From positions 1 to 12,959 of the forward strand of contig JABAAA010000021.1 in assembly GCA_014239005.1 (NCBI GenBank): a DNA stretch of 12,959 nucleotides. The letters run 5' to 3'. The notes under the pieces were generated by a model. It made no database searches, was not told the origin of the DNA, and saw only the letters and a program-made list of their open reading frames with translations. The DNA comes from Alphaproteobacteria bacterium (lineage in GTDB: Bacteria > Pseudomonadota > Alphaproteobacteria > JABAAW01). Below are positions 7,890 through 12,959 of the stretch, one piece after another (the first letter of the stretch is position 1; each line of letters opens with the position of its first letter). Made by a program: the position numbers and the translations under genes.

Positions 7890-7925
7890 GGGGGAAAGTA
7901 TGAACAAGGGGGAAAACGATGAAGG
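7890..7925. repeat. Imperfect duplication of the dapE Shine-Dalgarno and start region
   Basis: GGGGGAAA followed by ATGAA occurs twice, at 7890-7904 and 7908-7923, about 18-19 bp apart. The second ATG (7919) is out of frame with dapE and its reading frame has no recognisable product. The first ATG (7900) is the likely dapE start. Confidence 0.5.
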
Positions 7926-9189
7926 GCTCGTCCCAAAGAACGAAGCAAGGGACGAAGCAAAAGGCGAGGCAAAAAACAAACGCCGTGGCGAACGTTGCGT
8001 GCAACCTGTCTTGTCTTCCTCTGCCTTGTCCTCCTCTGCCTTGTCCTCCTCTGCCTTGCGTATGGCGCAAACGCTCGTGCGGACGCGCACGCCGACGCCT
8101 GCGCGGGGAGAAATTTTCCAAACACTCGAAGCATGGCTGGAAGAAGCGGGTTTCGCTTGCCGTCGCTACTGCTTGGGAACGGGGGAGGAGGCGACCGACA
8201 ACCTTTACGCACGCGCAGGGTCGAGCAAGCCGGTGTTTGCCTTCTGCGGACACCTTGATGTCGTTCCTGAAGGGGACGCGTCGCTGTGGTCGTCCCCCCC
8301 TTACGCGGCTGCGATCAAAGAGGGTATGTTGATCGGTAGAGGCAGCGTGGATATGAAAAGCTCGGTTGCAGCTTTCGTCGCCGCCGCGCGCGACTTTTTG
8401 CGAGAAGAAGATTTCGCGAACGGCTCGATCGTCGTGTTGCTGACAGGCGACGAGGAGGGCTCGGCGCGCTTCGGCACGCGCGCGCTCCTCGAAGAACTGG
8501 AGGAGAAGGACAAAGACTTCGACGCGTGTCTGACCGGCGAACCTACGAGCGATCGCGTGTTGGGAGATCGTGTGAAGATAGGACGGCGCGGCTCTTTGAG
8601 CTTGCGTCTTCAAGTTTTGGGCAAGGGGGGGCACAGCGCCTATCCGCACTTGGCGGAGAATGCTGCGCACAAGTTTCTGCCTTTTTTGCATGCGCTTTCG
8701 ACCTTGTCGCTGGACGCAGGCACGAAGGACGGTCTGTTCGAGCCCTCCAGCTTGCAGATTGCAGGGCTGACGACGGACACGCAGGTTTCGAACATGCTGC
8801 CCGGTCGCGCGGAGGCGTTGGTGAGCATTCGCTACAACCCGCTCCACAGCGAGCAGAGCTTGCTCGCCTTGCTGCGCGAGATGGCGCGTACGCACGGCAT
8901 CGAGGTGGCGACGGAGCGTCTGTCTTCGGCGGAAGTTTTTTTCACGCCGCCGAACGCGTTCAGCGACCTTGTCGGCGCTGCGATCGAAGAGGTTTGCGGC
9001 TGCCAGCCTTGCCTTTCGACCAATGGCGGCACTTCGGATTCGCGCTTTCTCTACAGCTATTGTCCGACATTGGACTTCGGTCCCGTCGGCGCCAGCATGC
9101 ATACGAGCGACGAGCATATTGCCGTCGACGATGTGCAGCGGTTGACAGAGGTGTATCGCTCCGTGTTGAAAAGATTTTTCTCGTCATGA
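7900..9189 (+). CDS. dapE: Succinyl-diaminopimelate desuccinylase
   Basis: DapE is a zinc hydrolase of the M20 family that converts N-succinyl-LL-diaminopimelate to LL-diaminopimelate and succinate, following DapD and an aminotransferase step. The metal and catalytic residues are all present: His118 (CGHLDVVP), bridging Asp151 (GRGSVDMK), catalytic Glu185 with ligand Glu186 (TGDEEGS), Glu214 (TGEPTSD) and His401 (ASMHTSDEH). The substrate-pocket motif STNGGTSDSRF is at 373-383. At 429 aa it is about 50 residues longer than usual, because of an N-terminal extension rich in Lys, Glu and Ala (1-36) and three LSSSA copies (38-52). The start at 7900 has a GGGGGAAA Shine-Dalgarno; initiation at the ATG at 8062 would give a normal-length enzyme. 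The 3' end overlaps ptsN by four bases (ATGA). Confidence 0.95.
   Translation: MNKGENDEGLVPKNEARDEAKGEAKNKRRGERCVQPVLSSSALSSSALSSSALRMAQTLVRTRTPTPARGEIFQTLEAWLEEAGFACRRYCLGTGEEATDNLYARAGSSKPVFAFCGHLDVVPEGDASLWSSPPYAAAIKEGMLIGRGSVDMKSSVAAFVAAARDFLREEDFANGSIVVLLTGDEEGSARFGTRALLEELEEKDKDFDACLTGEPTSDRVLGDRVKIGRRGSLSLRLQVLGKGGHSAYPHLAENAAHKFLPFLHALSTLSLDAGTKDGLFEPSSLQIAGLTTDTQVSNMLPGRAEALVSIRYNPLHSEQSLLALLREMARTHGIEVATERLSSAEVFFTPPNAFSDLVGAAIEEVCGCQPCLSTNGGTSDSRFLYSYCPTLDFGPVGASMHTSDEHIAVDDVQRLTEVYRSVLKRFFSS
8011..8055. repeat. 15-bp tandem repeat in dapE (LSSSA x3)
   Basis: Three copies of TTGTCYTCCTCTGCC (8011-8025, 8026-8040, 8041-8055) encode LSSSA-LSSSA-LSSSA just before the conserved DapE core. 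The last two copies are identical and the first differs by one base. The period keeps the reading frame. Confidence 0.95.
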
Positions 9190-9656
9190 TTCTCATCGAA
9201 GAGCTGTTGTCGCTGGACGCGATCTTTGTCTCGTTGAAGGTGCGCTCGCGCCGCCATGCCTTCGAAACGATGATCGATTGCCTTGCCGAAACCCACGCGC
9301 TGGATCGCGCGCGCGCCTTGGGCTTGCTGTTGGAACGCGAGAAGCTTGGCTCGACGGCGACCGGCGGCGGCGTCGCGCTGCCGCACGCGCTGGTCGAGGG
9401 GATCGACGGCGCGCTTGGTTGCTTCGCGCGCCTCGACAAGGCGATCGACTTCGACGCGCCCGACGACAAGCCCGTCGATCTGCTCTTCCTGCTGCTGGTC
9501 GATAGCGCGCACGGTGCGCAACACGCGCGTACGATCGCGCACATTTCGCTGGTGATGTCGCAAAAGCCTCTGCGCGACGCTCTGCGCCGTGTCAAGAATC
9601 GCAACGAGATGTTCGACTTGTTGACAACCCACGAGCACGGAGCGACACGCGGCTGA
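9186..9656 (+). CDS. ptsN: PTS IIA (Ntr-type, PtsN-like) phosphocarrier protein, 156 aa
   Basis: This is a soluble PTS EIIA domain of the fructose/mannitol-Ntr class. In PTS-Ntr such proteins accept a phosphoryl group from NPr and act as regulators rather than sugar transporters. The phosphorylation site is GGVALPHALV, with His67 corresponding to the GIAIPHG histidine of PtsN. The core DKPVDLLFLLLVD (94-106) and the ending typical of EIIA-Ntr (LRDALRRVKNRNEMFDLL) also match. The length is normal for PtsN and no IIB or IIC domain is fused. The ATG at 9186 overlaps the dapE stop (ATGA), and its stop shares one base with the ccmA start (TGATG), so it is embedded in a translationally coupled series. 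The usual rpoN and hpf neighbours are absent. The family is confident; the regulatory role is inferred. Confidence 0.82.
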   Translation: MILIEELLSLDAIFVSLKVRSRRHAFETMIDCLAETHALDRARALGLLLEREKLGSTATGGGVALPHALVEGIDGALGCFARLDKAIDFDAPDDKPVDLLFLLLVDSAHGAQHARTIAHISLVMSQKPLRDALRRVKNRNEMFDLLTTHEHGATRG

Positions 9657-9673
9657 TGTCGCAGATGTCGCAA
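9656..9673. repeat. 9-bp duplication at the ccmA start
   Basis: ATGTCGCAG (9656-9664) is followed by ATGTCGCAA (9665-9673). This gives two in-frame start codons and an MSQMSQ N-terminus. Confidence 0.7.
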
Positions 9674-10342
9674 AGGACGCCAAGCAACACGATTCCTTTT
9701 CTTGAGGCGGAGGAACTCTCGTGCGCGACAGCAGACAGGGTGCTGTTTTCCGATTTGTCCTTTGCGCTCGATCGAGGATCTTTAGCGAGCTTGCGCGGCG
9801 CGAACGGCAGCGGCAAGAGCTGCCTGTTGCAAAGTCTGTGCGGCGTTGCTCGACAAGGCGTAAAAACAAAAGGACGCGTGCGATGGCAAGGGCGTGCCGT
9901 TCCTTTCGAGGGGCTTGCAAGCGAGACGATGCTGGTCGGACACAATCCGCCCTTTTTGAACAGCCTGAGCCTTTTGGAAAACTTGCGCTTTTGGGCAAGG
10001 GTGTTTGCGCCGCGCGACCACGAACAGACGTTGCCTACCTGCGCACGTTGGTTTGCGCTCGAAGATTTTTGGCAGGCTCCCCTCTCACGCCTCTCTGCAG
10101 GGGAGCAACAACGCGGCGCGCTCGCGATGGTGGCGTTGAAACCGCACGCGAGGCTGTGGGCTGTCTCCGAACCTGAAGTTTCGCTGGACGCGCAGGCAAG
10201 GCAACAGCTGCACAGCTGCCTGCAAGATCATTTGAAGCGCGGGGGGGCTGCGATGATCGCCTTGCACGAGAGCTTGCCCGAATCCTTGCAACAGAAGGTG
10301 GGGTGCAACTTGATGTTGAGCGAAGCGGTCTCAACGCCATGA
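9656..10342 (+). CDS. ccmA: Cytochrome c maturation ABC ATPase CcmA
   Basis: CcmA is the cytoplasmic ATPase of the CcmABCD complex, which releases haem-loaded CcmE for delivery to apocytochromes c. The 228-aa product has Walker A GANGSGKS (48-55), the CcmA-typical VGHNPPF...LSLLENL region (94-110), signature LSAGEQQRGALA (146-157), D-loop Asp178 and switch His204 (ALHES). The Walker B motif is unusual: RLWAVSEP (166-173) has Ser171 where the magnesium-coordinating Asp is expected, while catalytic Glu172 is kept. The start overlaps the ptsN stop by one base. A second in-frame ATG at 9665 lies in a 9-bp duplication (ATGTCGCAG/ATGTCGCAA), so the exact start is ambiguous by three codons. The end overlaps ccmB by four bases. 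The annotation rests on the motifs and on ccmB and ccmC following. Confidence 0.9.
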   Translation: MSQMSQRTPSNTIPFLEAEELSCATADRVLFSDLSFALDRGSLASLRGANGSGKSCLLQSLCGVARQGVKTKGRVRWQGRAVPFEGLASETMLVGHNPPFLNSLSLLENLRFWARVFAPRDHEQTLPTCARWFALEDFWQAPLSRLSAGEQQRGALAMVALKPHARLWAVSEPEVSLDAQARQQLHSCLQDHLKRGGAAMIALHESLPESLQQKVGCNLMLSEAVSTP

Positions 10343-11127
10343 AGAACGACGTTTCGGCAAACCCCGCTGATTCTGGACACGATTCTTGGCGCGATTCTTG
10401 TCGCAATTCTTGGCTTGTCTTTACAGCCCTTCTGTCGCGCGAACGCAGATTGGCGATGCGCGAACGTAGCGGCTTGTGGCTTTCTCCTTCCTTCGTTCTG
10501 TTGGCGAGTATCGTCATGGCTTTTGCCGTTTCGAAGATTTCGCTCTCTTCGCCCGTATTGTATGCGGCGAACAGCAGCATTCTGCTGTGCTTCGCTTGCA
10601 TGCTGGGCTTGGAGGGGTGGCTGACAAGGGCAGGGGAACGCGAGAGCCTGACGCTCTACGCCCTCAGTGCGCAGAGCTGGCTTTCTTTTGTGACTGCGAA
10701 GTTTGCGATTTTTCTCCTGCTGCGCGGTGTGCCTGCGGCGTTGGCGACGAGCGGTGCGCTGTTGTTCTACCCGCGTCTGGAATTTCCGCTGTTCGCGGCG
10801 TTCTCGCTCGCACTTCCCGTAACGCTGCTGTGCGCGACCGCGCTTTCTGCGATCGGATTGTTCGTTGCCACCTTGACGCTGCAATCTCAGGCGCGTGCCG
10901 AGAACGCTCTTCTTTTTGCGCTGCCGCTGTTTCTTCCGCCGTTGTTGCTCTCGATGTCGTGTCTGTCGAGCGGACTCTCTTCTCGTCCCCCCTCTTTCGC
11001 GTTGCCGTTCGCGCCCTCGCTGCTATTGCTGTGCGGCGGCGTCTTTCTTTCGCTCGCCTTGTTGCCCGTCTGCGCGTTTTTGCTAGGGTCTTTTTCTCGC
11101 TCGCGTTCTGACGAAGAAACGCCGTAA
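10339..11127 (+). CDS. ccmB: Haem exporter/cytochrome c maturation membrane protein CcmB
   Basis: CcmB is the integral membrane partner of the CcmA ATPase in the CcmABCD complex. The 262-aa product has about six hydrophobic segments, roughly at 48-66, 77-95, 117-143, 150-182, 190-208 and 224-250. The typical start of the fold, LLSRERRLAMRERSGLWLSP (31-50), matches the CcmB pattern of a basic amphipathic segment before the first helix. It is ~40 residues longer than usual. The N-terminal ~26 residues include four copies of a DSWR-like tetrapeptide encoded by a 12-bp tandem repeat. The ATG at 10339 overlaps the ccmA stop (ATGA). An in-frame start at 10303 is possible but lies within ccmA. The sequence is divergent, so the call leans on position between ccmA and ccmC as well as on topology. 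Confidence 0.82.
   Translation: MKNDVSANPADSGHDSWRDSCRNSWLVFTALLSRERRLAMRERSGLWLSPSFVLLASIVMAFAVSKISLSSPVLYAANSSILLCFACMLGLEGWLTRAGERESLTLYALSAQSWLSFVTAKFAIFLLLRGVPAALATSGALLFYPRLEFPLFAAFSLALPVTLLCATALSAIGLFVATLTLQSQARAENALLFALPLFLPPLLLSMSCLSSGLSSRPPSFALPFAPSLLLLCGGVFLSLALLPVCAFLLGSFSRSRSDEETP
10369..10416. repeat. 12-bp tandem repeat, four degenerate copies, in the ccmB N-terminus
   Basis: GATTCTGGACAC, GATTCTTGGCGC, GATTCTTGTCGC and AATTCTTGGCTT follow one another exactly. They encode DSGH-DSWR-DSCR-NSWL (residues 11-26) ahead of the conserved CcmB region. Confidence 0.88.
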
Positions 11128-11169
11128 GATGGTTTTTTTGCAAGCCTCCCCGATAGATCCACCATCACG

Positions 11170-11883
11170 ATGAACCTCCTCCTTCGATGGGCGAACCCTT
11201 TCGTGGCAGGCAAGGTGGCAGCGCGTTTGCGTGCTGTCTCTCTGCCCGCAGCGGTTCTCTTCGGTGCGACGGGGATGGTGTGGGGCTTGTTCTTTGCTCC
11301 CGCCGATTACCTTCAAGGCGAATCGGTGCGCATCATCTATCTGCATGTTCCGTCCGCCACCCTCTCGACCTTGCTCTTCGGCGCGATGGCGGTGGCGTCG
11401 CTCGGTTTTCTCGTGCTGCGCCTGCCAAGCCTTGCCCTCGTCTGCCGCGCCATCGCACCTTCAGGATTGTTGATGACCGCGCTGTGCCTCATCACAGGAT
11501 CCTTGTGGGGAAAGCTCAGCTGGGGAACGTGGTGGGTGTGGGACGCAAGGCTTACCTCGCTGCTCGTGCTGTTCTTTATCTACATCGGCTACTTCGCGCT
11601 CGAAAGCCTGTTCGCCGATACCGATGCCGCACGCGCGCGCATCGTCACTTCGGTGTTTGTGCTGGTGGGTGCCGTCGACCTGCCCATCGTCAAGTTCTCG
11701 GTCGATTGGTGGTACAGCTTGCACCAACCCGCAAGCCTGTTGCGCAAGGGCGGCAGCAGCATTCATCCCGACTTGTTGCAACCTCTGCTGCTTTGTCTTG
11801 CGAGCGCAACCCTGTTCGCGGCTTGGGCGAGTTTCACGGCGTTCGAAAACATCTCGATGCGCACGCGCTTGCGACGTTTTTAG
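11170..11883 (+). CDS. ccmC: Cytochrome c maturation haem-handling protein CcmC
   Basis: CcmC is an inner-membrane protein that binds haem and presents it to CcmE on the periplasmic side. The 237-aa product has six hydrophobic segments. The tryptophan-rich WWD motif WGTWWVWDARLTS is at 118-130, and it keeps the two haem-ligand histidines of the family, His59 (IIYLHVPSA) and His185 (WWYSLHQPAS). The length is normal. It begins 42 bp after ccmB. No purine-rich Shine-Dalgarno is evident, and the second to fifth codons are unusually rich in CTC/CTT. ccmD follows. The haem motifs make this the clearest ccm assignment in the window. Confidence 0.96.
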   Translation: MNLLLRWANPFVAGKVAARLRAVSLPAAVLFGATGMVWGLFFAPADYLQGESVRIIYLHVPSATLSTLLFGAMAVASLGFLVLRLPSLALVCRAIAPSGLLMTALCLITGSLWGKLSWGTWWVWDARLTSLLVLFFIYIGYFALESLFADTDAARARIVTSVFVLVGAVDLPIVKFSVDWWYSLHQPASLLRKGGSSIHPDLLQPLLLCLASATLFAAWASFTAFENISMRTRLRRF

Positions 11884-11969
11884 CCTCTCTTTTACAAACC
11901 CCTTGTTGTGCAACACCCCTTGTTCTAACGCGCTTGTTCTTGATGACTTTCTTCTCGCTTTGGAACGTT
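11884..11969. other. ccmC-ccmD spacer with loose CTTGTT repeats
   Basis: This 86-bp spacer contains CCCCTTGTT twice (at about 11899-11907 and 11916-11924) and a further CTTGTTCTT near 11933-11941. They look like a degraded tandem repeat. No promoter or terminator is evident. Confidence 0.4.
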
Positions 11970-12137
11970 ATGCTTGAACGCCTCGACGCGCTACCGACAT
12001 TGGTGTTGGTCGCCTACGCCGTGTGCCTGTGCGCGCTGGTGCTGTTTTCGTCGCGGTTGCGATACGAAAGAACGAGGCTGCGCCGTGCGCTGAACGAAGG
12101 TATGAGAAAACGCAAAAGAGAACTAGAAGGGGATTGA
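11970..12137 (+). CDS. ccmD: Haem exporter small subunit CcmD, 55 aa
   Basis: CcmD is a small single-span membrane protein that helps release holo-CcmE from CcmABC. The product has a short N-terminus, one hydrophobic segment (LVLVAYAVCLCALVLF, ~11-26) and a strongly basic, helical tail (RLRYERTRLRRALNEG and onward), the usual CcmD layout. The position between ccmC and ccmE is diagnostic. The ATG at 11970, with GGAA five bases upstream, gives a typical 55-aa length; an ATG at 11943 would add nine residues (64 aa) but has no visible ribosome site. The end lies three bases before ccmE. Sequence conservation in this family is low, so context carries much of the call. Confidence 0.85.
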   Translation: MLERLDALPTLVLVAYAVCLCALVLFSSRLRYERTRLRRALNEGMRKRKRELEGD

Positions 12138-12140
12138 TCG

Positions 12141-12692
12141 ATGCGAGCTTCCAGAAATTCACCCAGAAATTCACGCAGCGCTTCACGCAAAGCTTCACAT
12201 AGATCTTGGCGGCGGACGCAACGTCTGACGGCTGTGATCGTGCTGCTCGGCTGCTTGGGTGTGGGGGCGATGTTTGTGTTAACCGCCTTGCGCGAGAACA
12301 TCGTCTTCTTTCTTGTGCCTTCGGACATCGTCGAGCGTCTTGCGGAAGGAAGGATGGAGGATGCTCCTATCCGACTGGGTGGTCTAGTGTTGGAAGGCAG
12401 CGTCGTGCGCGACAAGAACAGCGGCGTGGTGCGTTTTGTTGTCACCGACGGTTCGGAACATGTTGCGGTGCGTTATCGCGGGATCGTGCCTGATTTGTTT
12501 CGGGAGGGACAGGGTGTGGTGGCGAGCGGCACGCTGGCTGCAAGGGTTGCGGTTGCGCTTGGAGGAAAGCCTCCCGAGCTTCTTCCGTTGCTGGAGGCGG
12601 AGCAGATCTTGGCGAAGCACGACGAGTATTACATGCCGCGCGGACTGGAGAAGGCGTTGAAGAAGCGTGACCTTTGGCGCGAGCAACCCTGA
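12141..12692 (+). CDS. ccmE: Cytochrome c maturation haem chaperone CcmE
   Basis: CcmE is a periplasmic haem chaperone, anchored by an N-terminal helix, which binds haem covalently through a histidine and passes it to the CcmFH ligation step. The 183-aa product has a basic N-terminus (1-29) and one transmembrane helix (~30-50). An OB-fold domain follows with the motifs GGLVLEGSVVR (80-90) and VRYRGIVPDLFREGQGVVASG (110-130). The haem-binding AKHDEYYMP is at 158-166, with His160 as the covalent ligand and Tyr164 matching the conserved axial Tyr. The tail is short and charged. The ATG at 12141 follows AAGGGG by eight bases, within the end of ccmD three bases away, so translation is likely coupled. 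The basic N-terminus is encoded by a 12-bp tandem repeat. Confidence 0.96.
   Translation: MRASRNSPRNSRSASRKASHRSWRRTQRLTAVIVLLGCLGVGAMFVLTALRENIVFFLVPSDIVERLAEGRMEDAPIRLGGLVLEGSVVRDKNSGVVRFVVTDGSEHVAVRYRGIVPDLFREGQGVVASGTLAARVAVALGGKPPELLPLLEAEQILAKHDEYYMPRGLEKALKKRDLWREQP
12153..12200. repeat. 12-bp tandem repeat, four degenerate copies, in the ccmE N-terminus
   Basis: AGAAATTCACCC, AGAAATTCACGC, AGCGCTTCACGC and AAAGCTTCACAT are consecutive and share the TTCAC core. They encode RNSP-RNSR-SASR-KASH (residues 5-20), a cationic stretch before the membrane helix. Confidence 0.88.
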
Positions 12693-12698
12693 TTCGCG

Positions 12699-12754
12699 CT
12701 GAAGATTAAACCAAGAAGATTAAACGAAGGAGATCAAACCAAGGAGATCAAACG
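12699..12754. repeat. 14-bp tandem array of Shine-Dalgarno-bearing units before ccmF, four copies
   Basis: The units are CTGAAGATTAAACC (12699-12712), AAGAAGATTAAACG (12713-12726), AAGGAGATCAAACC (12727-12740) and AAGGAGATCAAACG (12741-12754). The array ends exactly at the ccmF ATG. Each of the last two copies contains AAGGAG; the final one is eight bases from the ATG, ideal for initiation. The array fills nearly the whole ccmE-ccmF spacer. Confidence 0.93.
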
Positions 12755-12959
12755 ATGGGCGTCGAAATCGGTCACTACGCGCTGATACTAGCGTTCTGCA
12801 CTTCTTTGGTGCTGGCAATCGTGCCTGCGCTAGGGTTGATTCGATATCGCAACATCGGCGATCACTTCGCGCCCGCCCTGTCGCTCGTGCGTCCCCTGAC
12901 GGTATGGCTGTTCGTCCTGTGCCTGAGCGCCTGCGCGATGCTGATTCGCGCCTTTCGCG
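12755..12959 (+). CDS. ccmF: Cytochrome c haem lyase subunit CcmF (partial, N-terminal 68 residues)
   Basis: This is the start of CcmF, the large membrane protein that, with CcmH, joins haem to apocytochrome c. Only 68 codons are in the window and the frame is open at the right edge. The product begins MGVEIGHYALILAFCTSLVL, matching the GHFALILA-type N-terminus of CcmF. Hydrophobic segments at ~8-28 and ~46-65 agree with the first two helices; RPLTVW (46-51) fits the usual region before the second. The ATG at 12755 has AAGGAG eight bases upstream, the last unit of a four-copy array. Position after ccmE is as expected. The WWD motif and haem histidines lie beyond the window. Confidence 0.88.
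   Translation, partial: MGVEIGHYALILAFCTSLVLAIVPALGLIRYRNIGDHFAPALSLVRPLTVWLFVLCLSACAMLIRAFR

Noticed and set aside
7919..8332. Second ATG with GGGGGAAA Shine-Dalgarno near the dapE start, opening a 137-codon frame
   Set aside because: The frame overlaps dapE, encodes a low-complexity Pro/Cys/Arg product and has no recognisable domain; it probably comes from a local duplication.
8526..9185. Plus-strand extension of the ptsN frame
   Set aside because: It overlaps dapE in another frame; the PtsN-like domain begins just after the ATG at 9186.
11128..11166. GATGGT...ACCATC inverted repeat before ccmC
   Set aside because: A 6-bp stem with a 27-base loop is weak and could arise by chance.

Overview
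The window is a gene-dense piece of bacterial chromosome with CG-rich codon use. It reads as core genome from a proteobacterium, most likely an alphaproteobacterium. The support is the combination of a CHCC zinc-finger protein, a DUF502 membrane protein, the DapD/DapE succinylase route to lysine, and a System I cytochrome c maturation (ccm) cluster. A finer placement cannot be read from the sequence. I see no transposase, integrase, phage gene, tRNA, rRNA, CRISPR array or restriction/defence gene, and no stretch over 300 bp lacks a gene.

Layout. (1) 1-658, minus strand: a small CHCC zinc-finger protein, then the N-terminal half of an alpha/beta-hydrolase (carboxylesterase/phospholipase type) that runs off the left edge. 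(2) 740-2460, plus strand: an ABC transporter ATPase overlapping a DUF502 membrane protein, with no ABC permease gene visible. (3) 2502-6905, minus strand: uvrD (GTG start), a DinF-like MATE transporter overlapping its end, then a DnaQ-type 3'-5' exonuclease. This block converges on the DUF502 gene. (4) 7032-12959, plus strand: dapD, dapE, a ptsN-like PTS IIA gene, ccmA, ccmB, ccmC, ccmD, ccmE and the start of ccmF. dapE/ptsN, ptsN/ccmA and ccmA/ccmB overlap at ATGA or TGATG junctions, so the block looks like one operon joining DAP/lysine synthesis, a phosphotransfer regulator and haem delivery to periplasmic cytochromes c. uvrD and dapD diverge from a 126-bp spacer that contains a perfect dyad.

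Functional reading. DapD and DapE carry out the succinyl transfer and desuccinylation steps toward meso-diaminopimelate. CcmA-CcmB-CcmC-CcmD load haem onto the chaperone CcmE, and CcmF (start only here) belongs to the ligation step. UvrD and DnaQ serve DNA repair and proofreading.

No clear new system emerges. The most unusual features are: (a) short tandem repeats of 11-15 bp in 2-4 copies at many gene edges, with a different unit at each site; the units are 12 or 15 bp inside genes and 11 or 14 bp between genes; (b) a four-copy 14-bp array in front of ccmF whose last copies carry a Shine-Dalgarno sequence; (c) a CcmA with Ser in place of the Walker B aspartate; and (d) a ptsN homologue placed between dapE and ccmA.
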